64,000 bases of DNA from Prunella strophiata (lineage: Eukaryota > Chordata > Aves > Passeriformes > Prunellidae): the NCBI GenBank assembly GCA_036583965.1, contig JAZBQD010000030.1, positions 87,093,300-87,157,299 on the forward strand. The letters run 5' to 3'. The notes under the pieces were generated by a model, which was given only the letters and a program-made list of their open reading frames with translations, was not told the DNA's origin and ran no database searches. Below are positions 41,064 through 55,569 of the stretch, piece after piece. The translations under genes and the position numbers were made by a program. Every line of letters starts with the position of its first letter. The stretch's first letter is position 1.

Positions 41064-44000
41064 AGAAACATATTTTCCTCCAGTCTTTTGGGATTACAGA
41101 GGAGACAGTGTCACATATATTCCCAGTTTCAGGACTTGCCTTTGAGATCGTCACTTGTTGCACCATTGTAGTGAAAAACTTTTTCAGTGTATGAAAGAGC
41201 TTAAAAAGTAGATCAGGAATGATTGCTTTCAATTCCTTCACCACATGGATTTTGATGTTTACCTTTGTGGTGGGATAGCAGTACAACACAGCTGTAACTG
41301 AAGTTTGACAGTTTGTTCCTCTAGAGCTCTCTTTCAGCTTCCCTGTAAGAAGAAGCATTAAGCTTGCTGCTTCATGATGTTCCTTTCTTTGCTGCTGCTT
41401 GGAACTGGCTAGCTTCACAATCTCCATATTGCAGTGATCATTATAAGATGTTTAGTATTGAGGGTTGGATACTTAAAAGAGCAGCAAGTTTCCAGCAGGG
41501 TCAGATCCTGACAACTAGTTTAGTTTGACAAGGATTTTACTAGAGGAGGATTTAGTGAGGTTGCACCTGCTTATCTGCTGCAAACTGGTCTTTTTTTTAT
41601 TTCTCTTGCTGCCATTTTCCCATGTCCTCAGTGATTCACAGCCTCCTACACTGCAGTCCACTGGGACTGCTAGAGATGACTTTGTTATTAGTTGATGTTT
41701 CTTGAATGACCCAAGTTTTCCTTGTAATCTGATCCCATCAAGGGGATGGTGTTAGGCCTCTGGGATTTTCAGGAATGACTTGCATTGCACACACTTAAAG
41801 GAAGCTTGTTCAAAGTGACCTAAAAACTTTAAAGTCTCAAAGGAATCACCATTTTTCAGTTCTGGGCTCAAAAACATGACTTCCTCAAATGCCTGTGCTC
41901 TTTTTGGACGAGTGTGCTTGCATGATGCCAAACTCTTCTTTTTGCTTTCCTCTAGTCCTAAGCTCCTCTGTGCAAGCAGGGTCACAGTCCTGCTTGGACA
42001 TGAGGCACCCATGTCAAGTGACCCCCTATGACCCCAGAGCTTTCACTGTTGTGCCCTCCTCTTGCATCTGTGTGCTCAGTGTGTGAGGTTTCTCAATCAC
42101 ATACAAAGCTGAAAGCTCAACCTTGGGCCCTACTTATGAAACACCATTTCAAAAACCTCTACAAACTTCAGCTTGTCCTGAATGTGTGAAGGTCCACCCA
42201 CCTTCTTGACAGTGGTATTTTTACTTATTTAAAAAATAAATTTTCTATTTATGAGAACAATAATGAATCACAAACATCATAAGATTACTTCTGTACATGC
42301 TTTGTAGATGCCCCCAAAAATAGAATTAAATAAGGAATTAGAAAAATTAAATGGTACTGTGCATTTTCTGCCATTGGCTTTTTAGAGCTCCTGTTCTTGC
42401 ACATGCTTTGAGCTCTGAGAAGTTTAAACACAGCTAGTCTCTTCCTTTTTCAGCACTGCTTAGACAGTGTATCCCTCTGCTACTGGAATTTATTGCCAGA
42501 GTTGCCAAGTGGCAAATCACATGGATTCATCACATGAATGGACATTTGTTCATGTGGAATTGCTTTGGTGATGCAAAACAGTTTCCTATAGGTCACTGAT
42601 TTGCTGTCATTCAGGTGCTCAGTGATGTTATTCATCATTTCTTTTTGCTGTTGATCAGAGCCACACCTCAGGCTGTGAAGAAGGGTACAGAGGGTGCACA
42701 CATTCAATATAAATCTGAGCCATGCAATTCTCTCTTAAGGTGTAGTAAAGAAGGCAGGGAATTAATTCCCCTGCTGCTTCTGCCACAAGTGGGATTTAAG
42801 GTGAGCCAAGAAACTTCAGCTGGTGCTCCATATTTTATTGTGTGTCAGGCAAGCCCAGAAACTTTCTTCATGAGGGCTGTGCATGCTCTTGACTGATGAA
42901 ATATTTCACCTGCTTTAGCAGTGGGAGGTTGTTTAATTAAAGGGAATAAGTAGCATGTACTATATCAAACACTTTAATTCTGAAAACTTGGAAATGAGAA
43001 TTAATAGATTCATGCAGAAGTGTGCTTACAGGGGATTAATGACTGTTGTTAAGCTGGTGATTATTCATTTCCATTTTGAATACATTGGTCTGAGAATATT
43101 CTTGTGATCCAAAAAAATTTAAAATGGAGACCTGGGTCCTTGGGGGTGGGAACTCTGGGGCTGAAGTGTATTTCCTTTCAGTGCCCCAGCATTGAAACCC
43201 ACTGGCTGGTGCTTCAGGTAACTGTGACTGTCATTTCCACCATTCACGTGGCCTTGAGACTTTCTGCTCAGTTTTCAAGCATGCCATAATACTGAGGGTA
43301 AGGATTTAAAGAAGCAGTGAAAATAAAAGTGTGAAATACTAATAAAAGCCCAATTTCATGCCAGTGGTTGAGGGGAACCACAGTGCAGGTTTGTAAGATG
43401 TCCACATGGGATGTGTGCTTTCCCAGACATCCACAGCTCTCCAACAGTCTCTGAGACTTGAATCAGACCTAGTTTGCCTGGATGATCAGTGCAACCTGTT
43501 TTCTTCCATCTTGCTTCATCCAGAATAAAAGAAACTGCTTCAAGTTCTAGGACTGGGATTTAAAACAAACGGGCAGTTTTAAGAGTAGGTATTAAGAGTA
43601 AGCCCTTTTTAAAAAGGTGCCCTGTGGAATTGTATTGGAAGAAAAACTGATCATGGGGAAGAACAAGAGAAAGCAGAGGTACACAAGTGTGGGTTTTTCA
43701 TGCAGCAAGCCTGGGGTGGGGGATGAGCAAGAAAGATCAGGATGAGGAATGAGCCTGCACTGATATTCACACAGAAAGGGAAGAGCATTAAATCAGGTCT
43801 ATTGATTGGCACTGATACAAAAGCAATGTTTTTCTCTTAAGCACAGCTCTGCTGTCACAGCTTTTTGGTTACTGATGTGTGCTCCCAACAAAAGACATTA
43901 CCTTAATACAGAGAGGTGGCTGTGAGCTGCAGGCATAACTGAGGCTGTAGCACATTCTCAAGCATGGTTACATAGGCAATTTTTTTTCTAGCACATTTTT

Positions 44001-47000
44001 ACATCTGTATTTTTCTCTCTTGAATGCTTCTGTTGATAGTCCAACTTTCTCAATTGTTATTGCTCACATTTAGTGGTAAGAGGAGGGAGGAGTAAAAATC
44101 TGAATGCTTAAAATGTCCCTCACTGTTGCAAAATCATTATTGGCAACAAGTGACATCAACACAGGGGATTAGAGAAGCACAGAAATAGTACATGAGGGTT
44201 AAAAAGACAATGTAAGTGACTGTGAAACATCATCTTCCCTTTCTCAAATAAAATGCTCTCATCCACTAACTCATCTATCTCAGTCCTCATTAAAGTTAGT
44301 GGGAGCCTTTCCATTAACTTAAAAGGATATTGGATCAACCCCAGATCCTCCATGCTGGGTGTAACGGGCACAGTTGTTAAGCTCAGAGGTGAGCAGAGGG
44401 AATTTTCTGACTGAAGAGTCAGTGTGAAATTTCAGCCCTCTTGAATCCACTGGTGAAACTCCCATTAACTTCATTAGTGCTGGGATTTTGCCACTAGACT
44501 CAGCATGGAGTGAAATCAGTGTGGCAAGAGACAGCAGGATGTTTGACAACAGCGATGCTAGCTGTGTTTTATCTGTGGCTGGAATGCTGAAGTGTAAACT
44601 GTTTTCTCTGTTAAAGTTTCATGCTGCCATTTCAGTGGCAATAGGAGAATTGAGCCTGACTGCAGCTGCCTGTCTCGCAAGCAGAGAAATTCTGGCATGG
44701 CACCTGGCATGGGCTTTCCTTCAGAAATGCTCCCCTGGGAGATTTCCAGTTTACCCAGAGGTGGACTCTATCTAATATGCAGCAGATAATTGGAATATAG
44801 TACACTTCCATCCAGCAGCAGAGAGCATGCCCATAATTCCTTCCCATGTAGAAGAAAGCATAAAGCTAGAGTTAAAATAAAAATAGGGACTTTGGAAGAA
44901 AAGAAGCTTCTTAGAAAGTAATGAGCTGTACCCATCCAGCTGTGCTATCTGCAGGGAAATTATATATTTTTGAATTGGAAAGAGATGCGTGTGTGTAAGG
45001 AGGAGGAAAAAATGATTGAAAACACATGAGAATGGGAAGGATTTTCACCACACTTTCCCCGAATCTGAAGAGAAAGATGTCCATTATAATAATTGCAGTG
45101 TAAGCCCCAGAAATATGCTGCAGTGTGAGGCCAGATCCATCCCTGGAGGGCTTGCAGGCAGAGATTAATATAAAAAGTCACAGGAGTTCAGGGATAGGTC
45201 AATACAAAGATTTCAGTTTTTAAGCAGCTAGTACAGGGTTTCTAGAAGGGGCTGGAAATCTTATTTCCCTTAAGCAATTGTAGTTGAACTCCAAAACCCA
45301 AAGGCTCTTAAAGCACCACTTGCTTTCTGAGATGTGGTGGTTATCAGTATCTAATTCTAGCCTGTTTCCCAACCTGGGGCTGCCTTTGAAGTATCACCAC
45401 AGAGAACTGCTCTGTGCTCCTCTGCCCTAGCCTGCTCCCTGAGCAGGCTCTGAATGAAAGGGTTTGTTGTAGCCATGTGCTTCACCTTTTACTTCTACAT
45501 GCTGTAGACTGGTGTTAGCAGTACCTTCCTCAAAACAGATGAGGATGATAACAAGGTGGTGCTTAACTGAGGCCCCTGAGAGGACCTCATTGGCTTTAGG
45601 CTCTGTCTGCAGCCACCAAAGGTCTGTCCTTGGGGAGAACACGTAGGTGCTGCATTGTAGTGCCTGCATTTAGATGTGCTAACTCTGCCTCCTCCTGAGG
45701 TTAAATGGTTCATTCTTTCAAATTCTATCTTATTGGTAACGCCAGCATGTCATTAATGTAGTGAATCATTAAATGAGGAACATTTTTCCTGTCTTCTTTT
45801 CTGTGTGGTAATGTTAAATGTGGTCCCCCATTCCTGCCTCCAACACCCACTCTCCACACCCCCCAATCCATTTCTCTTTCTGGAGCATTCAGAGTGCATG
45901 ACTTCATCTGCTTGATTATCTCCAGCCTTGGGAATGCTGGCTTTGTCTCTGAAACCACCAGAATGTGCTGAGCAAACACCACTCCCAGTCAGGCTGCATC
46001 AGGGCTGGCAGTTCAAGCCTCCCATGCAAGAAAACTTGCTAGGAGCTGCTTTTGGATGAGATCATCTTTAATGATAGGGGGTTGTCTTATTCTGGTGAAC
46101 TGGATTGTACACGAGGGCAGTATCAGGGCCAAATAAAAGAGCTGTTGTTTCTGGATGTTTTTGTAGCTTTCTAGGATTGCATTTTTGCACAAAAGTGGGC
46201 ATTCATTCTTAGTTACATTGCAGTTTCATCTTTCATACTGACAATGTGGTTTCTGTCATTGGCAGCAGTGCCAGTAAAATCTACAATGGATTTTTAAATT
46301 GCAATTGCAAAGGGAGTTTTTTCTCTGAGAGGCACAAAGAGCTGTATCCCTGACAATGCAAACTTCATAAGAACTGTGCTGTTCACTCAAGTCTGTCTGG
46401 CTGTAGAGCATTGTTTTTCTTGTGCATCAAGCAGTGGGAGTAGGCTGAAGCAGTGGAAAGGGAAGGATTGCTGACAGGTATCTAATGGGAGCCATTTCAT
46501 GGGAACTCCCATGACTGGAGTGCAGGAGCTCTCTGTGCAGCATCTCCAGCTTGTTCAGGGGTGTATTTGCTGCCACAGATGTTCTGATGTGCAGAACAGG
46601 AAATTAGGATGGGTTAGATATCACTGGGATACAAGGAAGAATATTATGTTTCCATGTTAGCTGATAATATCTAAGCTATGCAAATGCAATCTTTTATGGT
46701 CTGCAGATAGCTCCTTCTGCCCTCCATGAGAAAGATAAGTTTTTAGAGCTTGCTCAGAACTCAAGCTGCAGCATTACATTGTCAGAAATGATTCAAAGGA
46801 GGGGAGGTAGTGTGTGAAAAGAAATGGACTAATTTGAGTTGCATGCCCTGACCCTGCAGTCTGTGAAGGCACATCTTGACATCTTGAATTTCCTCCTTGA
46901 ATATTCAAAAAATGTGGGCCTGCCACTGTTTTTACACAGCAGAGGCAAATAATGCAGATGGCAATTACAACCACTGTTCAAATCTTAGTCAAGCATGTGC

Positions 47001-47744
47001 TTATTAGTTTGAACAGTGTCAAGGTCCCAGCTTTCTCCCTGTCAGGCAGTACAACCCCTGCAGGTTTAGGAGCTGCCAGTGCATGTGAGGACATTTGCTG
47101 TTTTCTGTCACTGTTCTTGCATGTATATGAAGTTGAGTGTTACCCTGGTGTTACAGTGATTGCTTCCAGCACAGCTTTTTGGGGGAAATAAATAATGCCA
47201 GTCAAATTAGGAAGTGATCCAATATCTTGCTCATAACCCAAATTAAGTAAAACAAAGCTTGTATTTTATTCTGGTTTTGAAGAGGTTTAACTCTTTGGCA
47301 TGAAGCCCTCTATACTCTCTTCTAGTCCATCACATAAGCATCAAAGAAATTGTTATAGTTTGGCTAGAAGTGCTTAAAGATGTTCTAGAAAAGAGCTTAT
47401 TCTCACTGAGCTGAGAAGATAAGCTTGTGCAGAGCTGAAACCAACTTTCAGGAGCTTTGACTGTCCAGCCAAGAAACTGGCTCAGTTTTGATTGTTTCTA
47501 TTAAGATTAGTTTTCAAGACAGTGGTAGTATACAGTTTTTCATGGCCTAACAAATAGAAGATGTAGCTTTATCACAGATAATGAAATTGAAATATTTTCC
47601 ACTGAGATAGAAGGTTACTGTGGACAACTGCTGACTCTGAACATTTTAGAATTCTTAAATCCAACAAATTCATATCCATGAAATTTTAAAGACCTGGATA
47701 TAGGAGCTCAGTTGATCTCTGTATGTTGATTTTTAGTCAGTGAG
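41064..47744. other. Intergenic, no gene seen
   Basis: Unique-looking non-coding sequence. A perfect 12-bp palindrome TTGCAATTGCAA is at 46299-46310. Open frames are short and overlap on opposite strands. The minus-strand frame ending in the CR1 fragment extends to 41427, but its upstream half has no recognised similarity. Confidence 0.6.
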
Positions 47745-48300
47745 TGGAAAAAAGTGTACAGCTAACAGGCTGTGAAAAATTGAGGGCTGCTGCTAAGTGT
47801 AGGTCTATCAGCTTGACATTGATCCAAAGCAAAACAATGGAACTACTGAAACTGGAGTCCTTTATTAACAAATATAGGGAACAGCACTTTGTTAGCATCT
47901 CTCTACCTGAGCCTAAGGAAAATGGATCTTATCAAATCAGCCTGATGTATTTTGCTTTACCAAGAGTACAAACTTGCCTGATAAAAGCTGTGGTAGTTGC
48001 CTGAGTGGGCCTTCTTCACATCTTGATCCAGAGAGAAAATGAGCAGTGTCCAACAAAAAGTGGTTTTGATGGTGATGGATCTCCAGGTGGAGGTGGATGG
48101 AGGGAATCAGCTCTGAGCTGTTGTTGTACCTCATAGGGTTCCTCAGGTGTCATTTGCTGGCTTTTTATTATTTAACACTTGTGTCAGTAGCTGGCTAGAA
48201 AACATGAAATGATTGCTGCTACTGTTTGCAGAGGTGTATGCAGACCAGACACAGCTGAGGGAATAACTAAGTCAGCTCACTGTAAGAGCCACCCACATTA
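47745..48300 (+). mobile_element. Decayed CR1-like LINE reverse-transcriptase remnant
   Basis: Despite many mutations the order of landmarks matches the RT region of CR1 ORF2 on the + strand. Around 47800-47850 the translation RSISLTLIQSKTMELL resembles the conserved RPVSLTSVPGKIMEQI segment. Near 48060-48100 there is GGTGATGGATCTCCAGGTGG, followed by a GTTCCTCAGG.GTC motif (about 48139-48152) and a LLFNTCVSS-like stretch, which correspond to the VPQGS and LFNIFINDL region. The catalytic aspartate pair expected soon after is no longer recognisable. It is an old, dead copy; the boundaries are approximate. Confidence 0.6.
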
Positions 48301-51300
48301 TGTGATAAACTGTGAGAACATAAGAAACACTCATGTATTATTTGCCTGGGACAGGGTCTTCTGTTTAAACTCAAGACAGCAGGTCTTGAAGGGCCCTGAG
48401 GCTTTGGTCCAGCAGAGCAGTGAGCAAGAGGCCCTGGTGGATGGAAAAGGGAGTATAAATCCCAACACCCTGCCAGGGTGTGGGGTTCTGATAAGGCACC
48501 ATTGTGGATGTGGAAGGAAACGTTAGAAAACTAAACTCAGTATTGGTAAAAAGGAAGTGGGTTGTTTACAAAGTCACTGTATGTTGGATAAAATCCACTT
48601 TTGTGCAGAGGGCTAGCACAGATGATATCAGGGCTTGGAAGGAGATTTTCATCTTGGTCTGCCTTTCAGTGCAGAGGTGGAGTTTGCCCTCAGTAAGTTA
48701 TTGTGCTACATCAGGATTTAAATTCCTTATTTGCTGTTTTCTGGCAAACATTTAGGTAAATGTTGCATCAAGTAGAAATTTCTTTTTAATAACATTGACA
48801 TTTATCTTGGTTTTCTCCTGACATTTTTAGCATCTTCACAGATACCTGCATAGCTATTTCTGTTCTAAAATTTGTAGTAATTAATTACTTTTCTGAATAT
48901 CTGTGGGAGCAGCTATCAGCAAAGAGAAAGGGAGGCACTCTAGTTTCACATCCTTTGATTAAAGGTAAATTTAAATAATTAAAGGTGTGGTATTTAATGT
49001 AGAGGCTTTAGGGCTGAAAACCAGCATCCTGATACCTGCTGAGAAATAACTTACTCCACAAATAATCTCTGTTCTGGTAAATCCTGCCATGGCTAAGGCT
49101 AGCATTGGAATGTGGCCCACAGTAATTACTGTTTTGAGACAAAGGGGACGCTTTCTGTTCACCCAGAAATAAATCACTTTGATTGCTTTTCTTCTATGGC
49201 ACAGTGCTGTATGTATAATTTAAGATGTGCAGTGCAGCAGTGGAGCCTTTTAGAACTGGATCATCCCCCTGGTCAGCAGTAAGAAAGCTGATGCAGGTGA
49301 TGGGTGAGCAGATAAACACTACCAATTTTGGGAGCTGGCAGGTGCCAAGGATGCTACAGGTACAGCTAAGAGCACTGCATGTGTTTCAGCCTCTGGTATC
49401 AGCCTGGCTGGAGGTGAGACCCAGCTTGCCCACGTGTGGCTGAGCTGCAGGAATGTCTCAGGATTGCTCTTGGGGCATTGTCTGAGTGCTGAGTGGAGCT
49501 GCAGTCGTGTCAGGAAAACCAGTCCATCGTGTCAAGCGCTAATAACAGGAATTAAGTAGTTCTGTAAACACATTTCATGAACAAGTATAATCAGTTTGGT
49601 GTCTCTTAACAGGCTGGTATGTGATGACTCTGGAGAGCCTTGGAATAGCTTTAGGAAGGGGAGGCAAGGCAGAGCATTGTCCCCTCTGAAAGGGTATTTT
49701 CTGAAAGTGTGGTGCTTTCTTGTAGCTGTGAGTGGGGCTGCTCTATGCACAGCTGGGGGCTGACCTCACACACACAGGGTTGGTTGTTGTTGTAGTAACC
49801 AGCCACCTGGGAAAGGCTTCTGAAACCAGTTCTTTTTTATTGCTTGGTGGGCACTCAAAACAATTATAGCTATGGCAGAAAATGCTGATGGGCTCGTATC
49901 AATTTCCTTTTGACAGTTGTCTTTTCTTTCTTTGCTCTGGGGTCTGAGATGTTTTTTGAATACCAGGATCTTTGTCCCTCTCTTCCATGGCTCCAGCTTC
50001 TCTCCAGGCTGTGAAATCAGCTTCAGTCTCTCTGTGTCTCATCCTGGTGTGAAGCTGCTGAACTTTTAACCAGTTCTGTAGTCAAACAGCCCCGTTCTCA
50101 CAGTGCCACAAAAGCACATCTTGCTCTAAATGCCCCCAGTTTCTGTACTGGAGGAATTGCCCCTGCCAGCAGCCACCCACCTTTTCCAGGGCTTTCCACC
50201 TGAGCAGGCAGTTCCTGGTGCTTGGTGTCATCCCTGCTCTGGCTGAGAGGTGAACAGTGAACATCAAGGTTCTGTGTCACAGAGCATCTGGCAAAGTCAG
50301 TGAACCTGGGCTTGATACCATGCTTTGTCTTCAGGCTCAGCTGAAAGGCTGACACAGAAATTTTAGTGAAACATGTTAAGTAGACACCCAGAACCTGCCA
50401 CAGACAAAATCACTTCATTGTCTTGCATGTGTTCATCTGAAAAAGCAAATATATGTAGTTTGCATGTCTAATGCAACTAGAAGAGACAGAAAAAGATCAG
50501 AGAAGAGGTTGTTCTATTTCATTTCTAGTCATTCTACTTTTGTGTAAAATCAGCATTGTGATTGAGGCATTCTCATTATAATTTTGCAGACACTTGTTTG
50601 TAATGGGAGGCATTGCCATGTGGCCCCTTTTTGTTTTGTCCTTTATGAAATCTTTTCAGTTCTGAGTAAATTAAAGGGGTTGGATTGGCAGTTCCAGATG
50701 TAGATGCTGTCTGTTCATAAAGCAGGTCCTGTACAGTAACAGAATTAAACTGCCAGTTTAGGTGTGCTTGAGCACCTCTGATTTGCTCTGAAGAAACCTC
50801 CATGCCAGCAGAGAAAGTTAGCAATTTTCTTTTCAGCACAAGCATGACCTTTCATGATGCAGAAGTTAAGCAGCTGACTGAAGTGAACTGACTGGTGGTA
50901 TTGCTGCTCTTCCATCCATGTCACTACTTACTGGTTATAAAACCCTGCCTCTCTACTCCTGTTGATAGCAGGTTTTGTACTTTCTGCATCTGCTGGGCTT
51001 CAGTAACCTGTTTGCTGAGAAAATGTCCTGTTGTCTAATCTTGAGCCTAGTGGTTTTTTCCACATTTTCTTTTTAATTGCATTTAAAAGAAAAAAGGCAA
51101 GTGGGGGAGAACTTGGATCCTAACAATGTTATTTAAGCAATGAGTCCAACTTGGAGGCTAAACCAGACCTTTTGCTTTTGAATCACTCTGTGGGTGGTGC
51201 TGCTTCTGTAAAAGCACAAGGTGCCCTTACTACATTTGTGATTCAAAATAATTTCCAGCAATATGAGTGCAGATGGAGCCAATAATTTGTGCTTATTTCT

Positions 51301-54300
51301 AGGCTCTTTCTACCTTCTCGTGGACTAAAAAAAAGTCTTTCTGATGCTCTTTTGAGGCTGAACCTGATACAAAAACCAGGCAGACCTTTCATCTTCCTCT
51401 CTCCTGATGCCTACCATCTTCTCTGTTGAAGCTGTGGGGACAGTGGCATGTGTCTAGCATATGAATCAAGTCTCCTGCACACAGGGCTGGAGACAGACCA
51501 TGGCTGTCTCTGTGCAGGGTGCCAACAAGGGACTGTCCCTGCCCTGAACTGTGGAGCAAACAGTTTCCATGAGGTCTGCAGCTATCCCTTTTGCAGGCCT
51601 GGATCCCCACCTCACTCTGGTGCCAGGCAGAAGCTGGGGTGGGCTGTGCTCACACGAGGACAACAGCACCAGGGTGAATGGCCCTTCCTGCACCAGTGGC
51701 TATTAAAACAGGGGGGAGGTTCCTTTTCCAGAAGCCTAACAGAAGATGTTTCCATCTCTTCTAGCTGAGCAGCGCTGCAATACCAAATGCTATTTGAAAA
51801 TCAGTGTTCCTTTGCACACAGCTCTTCTCTTTCACCTCTCTCACCATGACTAAGGCATGGAGCTGAATTACAAGCCCTGCAGCAGCTGGCAAATGGCTGA
51901 CAGCAGGGCACACTCACAAAGGGCCAAAGTTTGGCCCAGACTGGGGAGCAGGCATAGGGAAAACCACCTCCTTTAAGGAAATCTGGCAGCTCCAACAGAC
52001 TGACACAGCTCCTCTGCCCCTCATCCAGACCATGGTTAGCACACCAGCAGCATGCTCTCCACACCCATCCTCTCCCTGCCAGGCACAGTCTGTGCCTCTG
52101 TGCTGACCACTGGAAAAGCTTGTAGGGGTTATAGAACAAAGGTTTGCCTGTCCAGCTGGTGAAGCAAGAAGTGCTTGCTCTTGGATAGAAACGACAACAG
52201 CTTTTTTTTTTAAAACCAAATTATTTATTTGAACAGATGAAGCAGCAACTCTGCACTGGATTCAGAGTAATTTAAAACCAAATTAATGCCATGCACTCGT
52301 AAGCCAAGTCATAGGGAGGCAAGTAAATCCTTCTTCCTAGTCCCAGGGGAGTTGCTTTTGCCCTGCAGCACAGGAGAAGGGCTCATGCTGCTTAAAATGC
52401 CCAGTGTCAGCTACAGAGCCGTGCTGCTGTTCAGATGACACCACTGGCAAGCACACAGTTTTCTTTCCTCTAGACCTAGTAATGTGTGTGCTCTCTCATC
52501 ATCATCCCCCATTTTATTTTAATAGGAAGCAGGCTACACCAGCAGCATAACAATTTGTTTCACAGGGTTTTTCTTCATCTCAGGATGATTGTTTGGAAAA
52601 AAAGCTGGGGTTGGATTGACACATGGGAAATTGTTATACTAAAGCTGGAGTGCATGAGGAGTATGGCCTAGCCCATCTCCATTCAAAGGTAATGATGGTT
52701 TTTTTAGGATTTTTGGGATGGAAAAGGTCAAGGCTGGTTGCAGCAGTGCTGCTCTTTGCAGCTGGAGGTGCAGGGTGAGGTTTGCTGCTCCATTATGTGC
52801 CATCTGCTGTTGGGCTGCTGGGGAAGCTGGCAAGTAGCTCCAGATAACCACCTGGGTAGGGCATTTTTCAGAAACTGCTTCTGGGATTGTTCTCAACCCA
52901 AAGACCCATTAAAATCAGTGTTAGACTGATGAACAGGGATTTCTGCTCGTTGCCATAAAGGACTGAAATGACTGGATGGAGAAAGTTATCAGTTTCCAGT
53001 TCTCCTTGAGCAGATATTTCTGCCCAGGATAATGCCCCTCTGGGGGTGGAGAATGAATGGAAATTAGTTATAGGGAGTTTCCAAGGGAAGGCAAAAATGA
53101 AAGCAATTTAATCATAAGGTAAGTATTTACGTTGCAGAAATAACTAATTGGTATTCAGCAATAAAGGTCTTAGGATATAAAACAGAAAAATGAAATACTT
53201 TATGTGTGGAAGTACTTTTGATAGATTCTGAATACTAGATTGTATACAGGAGTAAGTTTATACCTTTAGTTCTATGCAGAAAAAAATGAGATTTTTGGGA
53301 GGGAAACAGTAGCAAGACATTTTCTCAGAGAAAGAGAGAAGGGCTTTCTCTCACCTTTACCTTTACATCCAGAAAATTTTAGGTTTTTTTCCTGATAATG
53401 TCTTGACCAAAACCCAAAACATTTTTTAATGCATACTCTGAATGCTGCTTTGCACTGTACTGCACAGAGTAGGGGGCAAGTGACTGAAACAGACCAATGG
53501 GGAAAGCATGAAAATTATTGTACAAAGAGAGATTGTTTAGATATCTTTATTTAGCAAGTGAAGTACATTGCCAATAGGAAGGAGGAAAGTGGAGACTCAG
53601 CTGTGTTTACCAAGGCAACAGAAATTTTCCTGAAGTGAGGCCAACTTTGATATGAGCTATTAATTTTGCTTGATTTTTGCAGGGCTACTTCTGAGTAGGA
53701 TTTTAATGTCATGTTTTTGTGTGAGGGCATAAACATATTTCTTTCAGTTCATGTTAGTTTTGCTTGTGTGCTTCTGAAAACTGATGGCTGCTCTGGCACT
53801 TGAAGGCCCATTACATGGCTGAGGTTGTAGCACGACCTGAAACAGGCTGTGCCCTGTGTGCTTTTGGGAAGGGCTGGGATCCTTGTGGCACCAAAACAGG
53901 CTCTTGAAATAGAGCCAAGTGCATTGTGTTAATCCTGGATTTTTTGCCCCTCTCCCATCTCAGCAAAGTTTTTCCTTGTGGCCCTGATCCAACAAGCCGT
54001 TTAACTGGGTGCAGGTGCAGGGGCAGGATGGGATCTCCTGGCACGTCTCACCCTGTGCTGAACTGTATTTTCAATGAAAAAACAACTGCAGGACAACTTC
54101 TGGGGCCACCTGCCCCTGCCAGCCCCAGTCTTTGTTAGTGCTGAGTACAGACATCTTCCCAGGGCACCAAGGTCAGGGTGACAACCCAGGAAATGCCAAG
54201 TGAAGGTGCAAGTCCCTGCATTTCACCTGCTGGGTGCAGCTGCTGGGATTTACCTGCAGCACTCTGGCTTTGGCCATGGGAGCAGCTTTTCTGGGCAGCA

Positions 54301-55569
54301 CAGCAGGCTGTGCCTGGGTCTCACTGCTCCCTGAACACACTTGTCTGAGCACAGGTTGGCTCGTCATGCAAGGCCACCTGCAGCTCTTGCACCACCAGTG
54401 ATCCACGTTGTGCCAATTGTCAGTGGCCAGCACAGGTGGTGATGTCCTGGAGATTGCCATCTGTGAAACACTAGAGGAGGGTGAACATTTTTCTGCAGGG
54501 TTTCCTATGGATCACATTTTTTAGTGTTCCCTAGGCATGGCTGTTAGCTGGTGGTTTTGATACCAGCAAACCTATGAATTGTCAAGTCTATTTCTGCCTC
54601 CATCCTGCCTCAGATAAGTTCCAGGCATGAGTGCCAGTACATGAATGTCCTTTCTCATCCCACTAGGCCACTCACACTCCTGACCCATTGACCATAAGCC
54701 AAGTCTTGATCCTTGGCCCCCTTTCTACTGCAGATGTGAGAAGGAGCTCTGAGGGATCTCCTGTACCTCACACCCACACTGATAACTACCCTGCCCCATC
54801 AACAGGAGCTCTCAGCCTTCTCTTCCCCATTCATACCTTTCCTCACAATTTCACCCTATTATTCCCTCATTTTCCTTTAGTTTCTGCCAAGAAGAATTTG
54901 TTTAGCTTCAAGTGTTTTTTAGATTTCTCACTGGACTCAAGGTGCAGTGCCTCAGAGTGAGCTTGCCCCTCCTCATCACCTTCTTAGCAGACCCAGGTTG
55001 TAAGAGCATACCATTACTTTACTTCCTTCCATGCCCTGAGTGAAGAGTACATTCTGTAGGTATTGTTCAGGTTTTGGCCATGGTGAACTGTCCCACTGAT
55101 CCTGTTGAGAAAAAGAGAAGAATTGAAGGCTAGAAATTTTCTTGACCTGCCCAGGCATGTGTGCTGTGACCCATTTGCCTGAGCTCTTGCACGTGTGACT
55201 GCCCCCCAAAGAGCTTGATTGTTTTGTCAATACAGTGTTGAATTGGCCATATCCCAGTAGGGAATTACTTGGTGCTACTTAAGTGGAAATGTCAACAGGC
55301 TTGCAAGTATGAAGTTATGACCAGAATCTACCTATGAGCAAGTTCTGGTAGACTTCAAGAAAATTATGAATTTGTTTGTGGATCATATTCCCTGGCTTGC
55401 ACAACTGAGCAGAGTCAGCCTCGTGGAGTTGTTTTTGGTGTTCACTTCATATCAATGATATTTTCTTCCTTTTGAGCACTGTGAACAATCATTTTGTACA
55501 GCCAAGTTTGTGAGATTTGAGAGTTTTATTTCAAAGGACTTCTAGGTAATATCTAAAATAAGATTTGAT
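48301..55569. other. Intergenic, increasingly GC-rich, no gene seen
   Basis: Non-coding sequence richer in G and C and poor in CpG than the first half of the window. Part of the start (to about 48500) may still belong to the LINE remnant. Chance frames of 60-112 codons are frequent because TAA/TAG are rarer here. None shows a domain. Confidence 0.6.

Noticed and set aside
40840..41427. 195-codon minus-strand frame as a gene
   Set aside because: Its C-terminal third is decayed CR1 ORF2 sequence and the rest is unrecognised flanking DNA. It is a chance fusion of frames.
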